Source of the DNA: Helicobacteraceae bacterium
GTDB taxonomy: Bacteria > Campylobacterota > Campylobacteria > Campylobacterales > Sulfurimonadaceae
Direction: 5' to 3'
NCBI GenBank assembly: GCA_027081565.1
Contig: JALWKG010000084.1
Location: 1 to 6,284, forward strand
DNA: 6,284 bases
Under the pieces are notes generated by a model. The model was not told where the DNA came from. It did not search any database and saw only the letters and a list, made by a program, of their open reading frames with translations. This document shows, piece by piece, positions 1 through 6,215 of the stretch; position 1 is the first letter of the stretch, and each line of letters begins with the position of its first letter. Made by a program: the position numbers and the translations under genes.

Positions 1-51
1 AGTACATATAACCTCTTCATCATGGACTCTGCGCTAGAATCAGACCAATGA
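1..51 (+). CDS. 3' end of an unidentified upstream gene (partial)
   Basis: The first reading frame is open from the window edge and ends in a TGA at 49-51, giving the C-terminal residues STYNLFIMDSALESDQ. The stop overlaps the recR ATG by the ATGA arrangement also seen at recR/lipoprotein, frdC/frdA and frdA/frdB, which is the main reason for believing it is a real gene end and not a chance frame. The other two frames both contain stops in this interval. Sixteen residues are too few to assign a family, so no function is proposed. If real, it is probably co-transcribed and translationally coupled with recR. Confidence 0.5.
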   Translation, partial: STYNLFIMDSALESDQ

Positions 52-617
52 ACAATTCACTTGAAAAATTTAACCGCCTTGTCGATGCTTTAGAAGAGTT
101 ACCCACCATAGGACAGAAGTCTGCGACCCGTCTTGCCTACCATATGGTAATGAAAGACAACTTTTCAGCACTGAAGATCGCACACGCTATAGAAGATGCA
201 TTAGGTTCACTCAGAAAGTGTCACTCTTGTGGTGGGATGAGTGAGGATGAACTCTGTTATATCTGCTCAGATGAAGGTCGTAACCATTCACTGCTGTGTG
301 TGGTCGAAAATGCTAAAGATATTTTGACTATAGAAGAGAACGGTCTTTTTGACGGACGCTTTTTTGTACTTGACTCCATAGAAGAACATACTATTACCCA
401 TCTGCAGGATATGGTAGAGAGCGGGGTCACTGAGGTGGTATTTGCCTTAACTCCATCCATCGCTAATGATGCTGTGATCCTTTATATTGAAGATAAACTC
501 GAAGATTATGACATCTTGTTTACACGGATTGCACAGGGTGTTCCTACGGGCGTCAGTCTGGAAAACATAGATATGCTCTCGTTGTCACGTGCTTTAGAAG
601 ATAGAGTACGTACATGA
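48..617 (+). CDS. recR: Recombination protein RecR
   Basis: RecR is a cytoplasmic DNA-binding ring protein that works with RecO (and RecF where present) to load RecA onto SSB-coated single-stranded DNA during gap repair. The 189 residues carry the family's parts in order: an N-terminal helix-hairpin-helix (LPTIGQKSATRLAYHM, about 18-33), a four-cysteine zinc finger (C58, C61, C70, C73), a Toprim domain beginning at LLCVVENAKD (about 82-91), and the C-terminal signature TRIAQGVPTG (159-168) followed by a conserved helix ending in ALEDR. It is slightly shorter than the roughly 200 residues usual for the family; the segment after the first Toprim strand (about 108-122) lacks the Gly/Pro-rich stretch of many RecRs. 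The ATG at 48 fits the family N-terminus; the Shine-Dalgarno is weak, in keeping with coupling to the upstream gene through the ATGA overlap. It overlaps the next gene in the same way. Confidence 0.96.
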   Translation: MNNSLEKFNRLVDALEELPTIGQKSATRLAYHMVMKDNFSALKIAHAIEDALGSLRKCHSCGGMSEDELCYICSDEGRNHSLLCVVENAKDILTIEENGLFDGRFFVLDSIEEHTITHLQDMVESGVTEVVFALTPSIANDAVILYIEDKLEDYDILFTRIAQGVPTGVSLENIDMLSLSRALEDRVRT

Positions 618-1084
618 TACGAGGTGTTGTTTTTGGTTCTATAGCCCTTCTTATCAGTGGTTGCGCCAGTGTGGGGTTGAATAGTGACTCCGTAGGTGTT
701 GTAACTGAGACTTATGGACAGTGCCTTGTCAACACGGAAAATGGACCAAAATTCAATAAAAAGAGAGTCACTTTTTATTGCCAGGATGAATGGGTACTTC
801 TTGGGAAGCCTTTTGAGAAAGAGGGAGCATACTATTTTGAGAGTGCTAAGCTTGTAAAAAATAAAAAGAGACAGTATATAGAAGATAAAAAACGTGTGCG
901 TCTCATCAAGGGTCTACACTCCGTTTGTCAACTTCAGCCCATTCAAGGCCAAGGGGATCAAAAAATACGCCGTTACTATTTTGATATGAGTTTGAAAACC
1001 TGCCGTCCCTTTATCTGGCATGGATCGGGTGGTTTTGTGCCCTTTAAAAATGCTGATGAGTGTACAGCCTATTGTGAACTTTAG
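614..1084 (+). CDS. Predicted lipoprotein with degenerate Kunitz/BPTI-like domain
   Basis: The 156-residue product starts with a short signal peptide (Arg3, hydrophobic core about 5-14) ending in the lipobox LISGC, so Cys17 should be lipidated after signal peptidase II cleavage. Ala at +2 does not suggest inner-membrane retention. Residues 25-100 form a basic region of unknown family with two cysteines (C37, C56) that could pair. Residues 105-154 align with a Kunitz domain: C105, RRYYFD (119-124), C130, F133, W135, G137, F144, C150 and C154 match BPTI C5, the RYFYN strand, C30, F33, Y35, G37, F45, C51 and C55. C14 and C38 of BPTI correspond to G114 and S138, and the P1 residue K15 to D115. 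The 5-55 and 30-51 disulfides are therefore possible and the exposed 14-38 one is not. Trypsin-type inhibition looks unlikely; a structural or binding role is an inference. The start overlaps the recR stop (ATGA). Confidence 0.85.
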   Translation: MIRGVVFGSIALLISGCASVGLNSDSVGVVTETYGQCLVNTENGPKFNKKRVTFYCQDEWVLLGKPFEKEGAYYFESAKLVKNKKRQYIEDKKRVRLIKGLHSVCQLQPIQGQGDQKIRRYYFDMSLKTCRPFIWHGSGGFVPFKNADECTAYCEL

Positions 1085-1096
1085 AGGAGATGTCAG

Positions 1097-1576
1097 ATGT
1101 TCAGTAAAGTAAAAGCATGGTTCAAAAAACAAGAGACAACTCTTTATATACGTTTTAAAAATGAGAAAGTTTACCTTTTTGCAGAACCTTCAGGAGAGAT
1201 GCTTGAAGAATTGGCCGTTATGGCGGTGGTAAAAAAAGGTAAAAACCTAAAGATCACAGCTATTGGCAAGGCAGTACAAGAACTATCCGAAAAAGACAAC
1301 TCGGTGGCTTATGCTCCATTTTCCCCTTTATCTCTAGAACCTGAGAATTTTGAACTTGCAGAAAAGTTTTTGGTAGCATTAGTCAAAAAGGGGCTCTCTT
1401 CATCAGCGTTGATCCGACCTAAGGTCATCATACATCCTGATAAGACTCACTTAAGTGAGATGGAAGAACAAGCTTATAGAGAATTGGCACTAAGTGCTGG
1501 AGCGAGAGAGGTGGCTGTTTATATTGGAAAAACATTAGAACCCGTTGATTTTGAAGAAATACTTATTCAAAAATAA
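1097..1576 (+). CDS. MreB N-terminal-like protein lacking ATPase motifs
   Basis: This 159-residue protein has no signal peptide or membrane segment and should be cytoplasmic. Two segments resemble the N-terminal (IA/IB) part of the bacterial actin MreB: TTLYIRFKNEKVYLFAEPS (14-32) parallels the MreB strand pair after the phosphate-1 loop (roughly NTLIYVKGKGIVLNEPS), with AIGKAV (55-60) matching the later VGxEA segment. RPKVIIHP (107-114), then YRELALSAGAREV (127-139), parallels the MreB RPRVVIxxPSG...AAxxAGAREV region. The DLGT phosphate-1 motif is absent, and the protein stops where MreB would continue for about 180 more residues, so phosphate-2 and adenosine motifs are missing. Noncoding sequence follows, so no frameshifted remainder is present. 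It has a good Shine-Dalgarno (AGGAG at 1085-1089, 7 bases before the ATG), and lies 12 bases after the lipoprotein gene. It may be a non-ATPase MreB partner or a diverged actin-fold protein; the role is unknown. Confidence 0.8.
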   Translation: MFSKVKAWFKKQETTLYIRFKNEKVYLFAEPSGEMLEELAVMAVVKKGKNLKITAIGKAVQELSEKDNSVAYAPFSPLSLEPENFELAEKFLVALVKKGLSSSALIRPKVIIHPDKTHLSEMEEQAYRELALSAGAREVAVYIGKTLEPVDFEEILIQK

Positions 1577-1652
1577 TCTTTACGATTACAAGAAAATGTT
1601 AAAATAGTTATAAGAATTAGAAACTCTTAAGTTTAAAAAAGGTCTTAAATAT
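1577..1652 (+). promoter_or_regulatory. AT-rich gap with probable frdCAB promoter and leader
   Basis: This is the only sizeable gap between the recR string and the Frd operon, so a promoter for frdCAB is expected here. The interval is strongly AT-rich. Candidate -10 hexamers are TAAAAT at 1600-1605 and TATAAG at 1609-1614. A weak -35-like TTTACG lies at 1579-1584, but its spacing is not ideal for either one; campylobacterial promoters often lack a clear -35. A small AT-rich inverted repeat (AAACT at 1621-1625 with AGTTT at 1630-1634) sits in the putative leader. The frdC Shine-Dalgarno is probably AAGG at 1639-1642. No convincing terminator for the upstream genes is visible, so read-through is possible. 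The exact hexamer assignment is uncertain. Confidence 0.4.
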
Positions 1653-2402
1653 ATGAAAAAAAAGTTTACCATCAACAAGATGCCTGCACGGCTTGATTTT
1701 TTACAGAGTTTGACAGGTATTATTCTGGCACTCTTTATCACCGGACACATTATGTTTGAGTCTACTATTCTGGTCTCTAACGATGCGATGTATGCTATGA
1801 CACAGTTCTTTGAAGGATACTACTTCTTTGGTGAACGTCATCCATGGATCATCTCTGTCTTGGCTTCAAGCATACTTTTTATCATTATAGTACATGCTAT
1901 CCTGGCACTACGGAAATTTCCTTCCTCTTACCGACAATATAAGGTGATGAAAGAGCACACCGTACGTATGAACCACCATGACACCTCTCTATGGGTGATC
2001 CAGGTCATTACTGGTTTCGCGATGTTCTTTCTGGCTTCTGTCCACCTTTATATTATGATCGCACAGCCGGAGATGATCGGTCCATACGCTTCCTCTGACC
2101 GTATGGTGACTGAGATGATGTGGCCACTTTATTTGATGCTGCTTTTTGCCGTGGTGATCCATGCCGGTGTAGGGATCTACAGACTAATCTTGAAATGGGG
2201 ACTTTTTGAAGCGGATCAGCAAAAGTTCATGAAACAGCGTCGTGCGCTGCTCAGAACAATCATGTATTTTGTAGTAACACTCTATCTTGCAGTAGGTGTT
2301 GCTTCTTTGATGCGTTATATCGACATCGGTACTACCCATGATTATGGTGATGGTGAGCGTTATCATCCACAGAGTGAAGTCGAACAAGGAGCAGAGAAAT
2401 GA
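1653..2402 (+). CDS. frdC: Fumarate reductase di-haem cytochrome b subunit FrdC
   Basis: FrdC anchors the quinol:fumarate reductase in the cytoplasmic membrane and carries electrons from menaquinol through two haems b to the Fe-S subunit. The 249-residue protein has five predicted membrane helices (about 15-38, 64-86, 112-138, 155-180, 200-222) and matches the single-polypeptide Wolinella succinogenes subunit (256 residues). The haem histidines are H32, H81, H131 and H170, each exactly 12 below W. succinogenes H44, H93, H143 and H182. E54 corresponds to Glu-C66, implicated in menaquinol oxidation. Other family stretches are RKFPSSYRQY (87-96) and TGFAMFFLASVHLYIM (120-135). The oddity is V168, two residues before the last haem ligand, where W. 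succinogenes has the E-pathway Glu-C180. The first ATG matches the family N-terminus, about 12 residues shorter than in Wolinella. Its stop overlaps the frdA start (ATGA). Confidence 0.96.
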   Translation: MKKKFTINKMPARLDFLQSLTGIILALFITGHIMFESTILVSNDAMYAMTQFFEGYYFFGERHPWIISVLASSILFIIIVHAILALRKFPSSYRQYKVMKEHTVRMNHHDTSLWVIQVITGFAMFFLASVHLYIMIAQPEMIGPYASSDRMVTEMMWPLYLMLLFAVVIHAGVGIYRLILKWGLFEADQQKFMKQRRALLRTIMYFVVTLYLAVGVASLMRYIDIGTTHDYGDGERYHPQSEVEQGAEK

Positions 2403-4393
2403 AGATAGTCTATACAGATGTTTTGGTCATAGGCGGTGGTCTGGCAGGTCTTCGCGTGGCTACCGGTGTACGTGAACGTGGGCTTGAGACCATCATCCTG
2501 ACCCTTGTACCACCCAAGCGTTCGCACTCTGCTGCGGCACAGGGTGGTATGCAGGCCTCTTTAGCCAACTCTACGATGGGTGAGGGCGATAATGAAGATG
2601 TCCACTTCGAAGACACGGTCAAGGGAAGCGACTGGGGTGCTGATCAGGAAGTCGTGCGTATGTTTGTCAACACAGCACCCAAAGCGATTCGTGAACTGGC
2701 TGCCTGGGGTGTGCCATGGAGTCGTGTGCAGCGTGGTGACAGAAATGCCATCATCAACGCTCAGCATGTGACGATCACGGAAAAAGATGAAGCCCATGGT
2801 CTCATCACCGCACGTGACTTCGGGGGAACGAAGAAGTGGCGTACCTGCTACACCTCTGATGGTACCGGTCACAGTATGCTATATGCTATGGACAACAAGG
2901 CCCATGAAGACAAGATAGAGATCCGTGAGCGTCGTGAGGCAATTGCACTGATCCATGAGCATGGGCGCTGTTATGGTGCGGTTTCTCGCAACCTGATGAC
3001 TGGGGAGTTGACAGCATACATCGCCAAAGCGACGACCATCGCAACAGGCGGTTATGGACGTCTCTACAGTGTGACGACCAATGCGACCATCTGTCAGGGT
3101 ATAGGGCAGGCGATAGCGCTGGAGACAGGAATTGCTACACTTGGAAATATGGAAGCCATACAGTTCCACCCAACAGCTATTGTTCCTGTGGGTATTTTAA
3201 CAACTGAGGGTTGTCGTGGTGATGGTGGGCTTCTGCTGGACAAAGACGGTTACCGTTTTATGCCGGACTATGAGCCGGACAAAAAAGAGTTGGCTTCTCG
3301 TGATGTTGTTTCACGTCGTATGACAGAACATATGCGTAAAGGCAAGGGTGTGAAGTCACGTTATGGTGACCATCTCTGGTTAGATATCACGATACTTGGC
3401 CGTGAACACATAGAGAAGAACCTCCGTGAGGTCAAAGATATCTGTGAGAACTTCTTAGGGATCGATCCAGCTGAAGAGTGGATCCCGGTACGTCCGACAC
3501 AACACTACTCCATGGGCGGTATCCGTACTAAGTATACGGGTGAGTCTCAAACATTAGCCGGACTCTACTCTTGTGGAGAAGCAGCATGTTGGGACCTGCA
3601 TGGTTTTAACCGTTTAGGCGGAAACTCTGTGAGTGAGACTGTTGTCGCTGGTATGATGGTAGCGGAGTATATTGCTGATTTCTGTGAGACAGAGGCAAGT
3701 GCGATCAATATCTCGACCAAGACTATAGAGTGCTTTTTGGCAGAAGAGCATGATAAACTGGTACATCTTTTGAGCCACGACGGCGGCGAAGACTCTTTTG
3801 TACTGCGTGAAGAGATGGAAAAGATCATGATGGAAGATGTTGGTATTTTTAGAAATGGTCATGACTTGCAAAAAGCGGTAGATGAGCTACAAAAGCTATT
3901 GATACGAAGTCGTAACATCACTGTATACCGATCAAAATCTCTAGCGGCAAATCCTGCGCTTGTTAACGCCTATAGAACACAAAAGATGATCAAGGTTGCC
4001 TTGACGGTGGCTTATGGTGCACTTTTACGTACAGAGAGTCGTGGGGCACACTCAAGAGAGGATTATCCTGAGCGTAATGATAAGCAGTGGCTTAATCGTA
4101 CCATTACGACGTGGCGAGATGACAGCCAGACTTTGCCTGATGTGAGTTATGAGCCTATACAAGTCGGAACGATGGAGCTGCCTCCGGGGTTTAGAGGTTA
4201 TGGCAAGAACCTGAATATTGTTCATGATGAGAGTGAAGTCCGCCAAAAAGAGGTGGATGAACTGCGTGCAAAGATGGAAGCCGAAGGCAAAGACCGTTTT
4301 GAGATACAAAAGGCGTTGATGCCATTTAGAGACAAGCTACCAAGAAAATATCAAGGACGCAATGAGCGTCTGTCAGAGAGGTTCGAAGGATGA
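2399..4393 (+). CDS. frdA: Fumarate reductase flavoprotein subunit FrdA
   Basis: FrdA is the cytoplasmic catalytic subunit that interconverts fumarate and succinate on covalently bound FAD. The 664 residues compare with 656 in W. succinogenes. The N-terminal dinucleotide motif GGGLAG is at 12-17, and H43 in RSHSAAAQGGM is the expected covalent FAD attachment site, the same number as in Wolinella. Active-site residues are present: H257 in QFHPT, R301 (the proton-transfer arginine) in ASRDVVSRR, H369 in QHYSMGG, and R405 in HGFNRLGGNS. The helical/capping and C-terminal domains are complete through RTESRGAHSREDYP (544-557), and no truncation or frameshift is seen. The start overlaps the frdC stop and is served by AAGGAG at 2386-2391; its stop overlaps frdB. 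The enzyme could run as fumarate reductase in respiration and reductive TCA carbon fixation; sequence alone does not fix the direction. Confidence 0.98.
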   Translation: MKIVYTDVLVIGGGLAGLRVATGVRERGLETIILTLVPPKRSHSAAAQGGMQASLANSTMGEGDNEDVHFEDTVKGSDWGADQEVVRMFVNTAPKAIRELAAWGVPWSRVQRGDRNAIINAQHVTITEKDEAHGLITARDFGGTKKWRTCYTSDGTGHSMLYAMDNKAHEDKIEIRERREAIALIHEHGRCYGAVSRNLMTGELTAYIAKATTIATGGYGRLYSVTTNATICQGIGQAIALETGIATLGNMEAIQFHPTAIVPVGILTTEGCRGDGGLLLDKDGYRFMPDYEPDKKELASRDVVSRRMTEHMRKGKGVKSRYGDHLWLDITILGREHIEKNLREVKDICENFLGIDPAEEWIPVRPTQHYSMGGIRTKYTGESQTLAGLYSCGEAACWDLHGFNRLGGNSVSETVVAGMMVAEYIADFCETEASAINISTKTIECFLAEEHDKLVHLLSHDGGEDSFVLREEMEKIMMEDVGIFRNGHDLQKAVDELQKLLIRSRNITVYRSKSLAANPALVNAYRTQKMIKVALTVAYGALLRTESRGAHSREDYPERNDKQWLNRTITTWRDDSQTLPDVSYEPIQVGTMELPPGFRGYGKNLNIVHDESEVRQKEVDELRAKMEAEGKDRFEIQKALMPFRDKLPRKYQGRNERLSERFEG

Positions 4394-5115
4394 GTGAAGC
4401 AAGAAAACTAAAGATAAATATATTACGTTACGATCCAAATGACAGTGAAGACCGTCCCCATATGGAGACTTTTGAAGTGACAGAAGCACCGGGTATGACG
4501 CTTTATATTGTTTTAAATGATATACGAAAACATCTGGACAACTCTTTGAAGTTTGATTTTGTCTGTAGGGCAGGGATCTGTGGCAGTTGTTCTATGTTGG
4601 TCAATGGCCGTCCGACACTGGCATGTAGTACTTTAACAGCTAAGTTAGACACAGAGATCACCTTAGCACCACTCCCGACCTTTGAGTTGATTGGTGATCT
4701 TTCAATATACACAGGTAACTGGATGCGTGGTCTTAATGAACGTTTAGAGACGTGGATCCATACCGAAGAGAAAAAAGATTATGATCGTTTAGAAGACCGT
4801 ATGGAACCTGAACTTGCCGACGAGATCTATGAAGTAGATCGCTGTATAGAGTGTGGATGTTGTGTCGCAGGTTGTGGTACGATGCAGATGAATGATGACT
4901 TTGTTGGTGCTGTAGGTCTCAACAAGATAGCGCGCTATCAACTCGATCCTCGAGATGATAGAGATGACGAGGACTATTATGAACTTGTAGGTAATGAAGA
5001 TGGTGTCTTTGGCTGTATGACCTTGTTAGGCTGTGAAGATGTTTGTCCTAAAGACCTTCCTCTTCAGTCAAAGATCGCTTACCTTCGCCGCAAGATGGTA
5101 CAGATAGGAAAATAA
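4390..5115 (+). CDS. frdB: Fumarate reductase iron-sulfur subunit FrdB
   Basis: FrdB is the electron wire between the FrdC haems and FrdA flavin. The 241 residues contain an N-terminal plant-ferredoxin-type domain with [2Fe-2S] ligands C59, C64, C67 and C79 (FVCRAGICGSCSM followed by LAC). The C-terminal bacterial-ferredoxin-type domain has C152, C155, C158 and C219 for the [4Fe-4S] cluster, and C162, C209 and C215 for the [3Fe-4S] cluster. This is the full set known in W. succinogenes FrdB (239 residues) with offsets of one or two. All three clusters should therefore assemble. The gene starts inside the frdA stop (ATGA at 4390-4393), with GAAGGA just upstream, and closes the operon; a hairpin follows 23 bases after its stop. 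Confidence 0.98.
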   Translation: MSEARKLKINILRYDPNDSEDRPHMETFEVTEAPGMTLYIVLNDIRKHLDNSLKFDFVCRAGICGSCSMLVNGRPTLACSTLTAKLDTEITLAPLPTFELIGDLSIYTGNWMRGLNERLETWIHTEEKKDYDRLEDRMEPELADEIYEVDRCIECGCCVAGCGTMQMNDDFVGAVGLNKIARYQLDPRDDRDDEDYYELVGNEDGVFGCMTLLGCEDVCPKDLPLQSKIAYLRRKMVQIGK

Positions 5116-5138
5116 AGGTTACTGTTAAAATGCTAATC

Positions 5139-5165
5139 ACTCCGGATTTAGTCCGGAGTTTACTC
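5139..5165 (+). terminator. Hairpin downstream of frdB, probable operon terminator
   Basis: A perfect 8-base-pair stem, ACTCCGGA (5139-5146) with TCCGGAGT (5152-5159), encloses a 5-base loop (TTTAG). It is by far the most GC-rich element in this AT-rich gap and begins 23 bases after the frdB stop. The following sequence is pyrimidine-rich (TTTACTCTCTTAA) but lacks a long uninterrupted T run, so it is an imperfect intrinsic terminator. On the opposite strand the sequence after the stem is not clearly T-rich, so it is better suited to the frd transcript than to the converging one. Confidence 0.65.
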
Positions 5166-5200
5166 TCTTAATATACTTCTTACTGCTCTATAAATTAATA

Positions 5201-5329
5201 ATGAGATTTTGTATATACCAGGTACACAGTAGTTGTTCAGATTTAATAGGTTGTATAATATATATAGATGAGAGTTGGAAAAGAGAAGAAGTTGATCGCA
5301 TCACCAAAGTGATACGAGGCGTAGATTAA
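5201..5329 (+). other. Doubtful 42-codon ORF in the convergent gap
   Basis: An ATG at 5201 opens a frame ending with TAA at 5327-5329, encoding 42 residues. The last part, DESWKREEVDRITKVIRGVD, has the charged, helix-like composition of a real protein tail, while the first 22 residues are low-complexity and cysteine-containing. There is no convincing Shine-Dalgarno and the frame overlaps the 3' end of the opposing gene by a few bases. It could be a small protein, a remnant of a decayed gene, or chance. No family is recognised. Confidence 0.15.
5277..5315 (-). terminator. Candidate terminator of the minus-strand operon
   Basis: Read on the minus strand, GTATCAC (5315-5309) pairs with GTGATGC (5304-5298) around a 4-base TTTG loop: seven pairs including one T-G wobble that exists only in this strand's RNA. 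A pyrimidine-rich tract with several T runs (CTTCTTCTCTTTTCC) follows. It lies 10 bases beyond the stop of the CCG-domain gene. The stem is short and the T tract is interrupted, so this is tentative. Confidence 0.35.
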
Positions 5330-6207
5330 ACGAAATCTACTTCAGAGACGTGGTGGTTAAGACCAAGCTCTTCAGTTGAACAGCCTAATGCAAGACCGAT
5401 CATCTGTTGCATGTGTAGGACAGGAAGTTTGACTTCACGGCCGATCGCTACTGATGCGTGGTGGTACTGTGTGTCAAGCTTTAGGTGACAGAGTGGACAT
5501 GGTGTGACCATCCAGTCAGCATTTTGATCCATAGCGCCTGCAAGTGCATTACCTGTTAGGGTTGCAGCAGTCTTAGGTGCTTGAAGCTCTGCGTGGAAAC
5601 CACAACACTTGTTCTTTTCATCATAATCTACATTGTTACCACCACACGCGATGATGAGATCGTCAAGTGAAGTAGGGTTGTATGGGTTTTCTGGGCTCTT
5701 GTGAGACTCATTTTGAAGCTCAGAAGGGCGGATGTTGTGACAACCGTAAAATGGTGCGATGTTAAATTGGCTAAGTGGCTTAACCACCATCTCTTTGATC
5801 TTGTCAAGACCGAAGTCGTCAATGATCGCGTAGAGAAAGTGTGTGACAAGTGATGTGCCTTTGTACTCTAGACCTACTTCTGCAAGTTTTTCGTTAACAC
5901 GTGCTTTTAACTCTGCATTGTTATCAAGACGGTGCTTGGTCATGGCAGTGTTAAGCTGACATGTATTACAGATCGTGACCATAGTAAGACCATGCTTTTC
6001 AGCGTAAGCGATGTTACGTGCATTAAGTACTAGAGACAAAAAGTCATCATAGTCTTGAAGGTGAGAAGCACCACAACATGAAGCTTCTGTAAGCTCTACA
6101 AGTTCGATGTCAAGCTTTTTAGCAACGGCCATTGTTGACATCATCTGCTCAGGAGTAGACTCTTTGGCTGTACATCCTGTAAATAGTGCATATTTTAATT
6201 TAGACAT
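5326..6207 (-). CDS. CCG-domain (HdrB/SdhE/MfrE-like) iron-sulfur protein
   Basis: This 293-residue protein has two complete cysteine-rich CCG domains. The first has C12 (FTGCTAKE), C44-C45-G (SCCGASH) and C80/C83 (CNTC); the second has C156 (YGCHNIRPSE), C201-C202-G (CCGFH) and C237/C240 (CPLC). This CX(n)CCGX(m)CXXC pattern is that of HdrB, the heterodisulfide reductase subunit that binds noncubane [4Fe-4S] clusters, and of the SdhE-type subunit replacing a haem cytochrome in some succinate dehydrogenases and in Campylobacter jejuni 8-methylmenaquinol:fumarate reductase (MfrE, earlier SdhC). There is no signal peptide or obvious membrane helix. An SdhE/MfrE role in a second fumarate/succinate complex is inferred from family and phylum; true HdrB function is unlikely without methanogen cofactors. 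AGGAG (6217-6213) lies 5 bases before the ATG, and the preceding gene ends 8 bases upstream, implying an operon. It converges with frdCAB. Confidence 0.88.
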   Translation of the reverse strand: MSKLKYALFTGCTAKESTPEQMMSTMAVAKKLDIELVELTEASCCGASHLQDYDDFLSLVLNARNIAYAEKHGLTMVTICNTCQLNTAMTKHRLDNNAELKARVNEKLAEVGLEYKGTSLVTHFLYAIIDDFGLDKIKEMVVKPLSQFNIAPFYGCHNIRPSELQNESHKSPENPYNPTSLDDLIIACGGNNVDYDEKNKCCGFHAELQAPKTAATLTGNALAGAMDQNADWMVTPCPLCHLKLDTQYHHASVAIGREVKLPVLHMQQMIGLALGCSTEELGLNHHVSEVDFV

Positions 6208-6215
6208 ACTGACTC

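Noticed and set aside
614..1084. Active trypsin-like protease inhibitor
   Set aside because: The P1 position is Asp and the disulfide that rigidifies the inhibitory loop is absent, so I do not claim inhibitor activity despite the Kunitz-like fold.
914..1132. Minus-strand 72-codon ORF across the lipoprotein/MreB-like junction
   Set aside because: It crosses two well-supported forward genes and shows no motif or ribosome site.
1446..1459. 14-base perfect palindrome CTCACTTAAGTGAG
   Set aside because: It lies within the MreB-like coding sequence, has no spacer, no nearby promoter and no second copy seen in the window; it is most simply a coincidence, though a regulator site cannot be excluded.
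1097..1576. Recent frameshift or truncation pseudogene of mreB
   Set aside because: The frame is intact with a strong Shine-Dalgarno, the DLGT motif is missing from within the kept region, and no leftover downstream mreB sequence is visible in any frame before frdC.
2410..3169. Long minus-strand and alternate-frame ORFs within frdA (also at 3565-3871 and 4052-4309)
   Set aside because: They lie entirely inside a gene with every catalytic motif intact, have no ribosome sites or recognisable motifs, and are ordinary antisense shadows of a long coding sequence.
5326..6207. Methanogen-type heterodisulfide reductase HdrB
   Set aside because: Both CCG domains fit the broad family, but the organism signs point to Campylobacterota, which do not use CoM/CoB; the SdhE/MfrE branch is the better reading.
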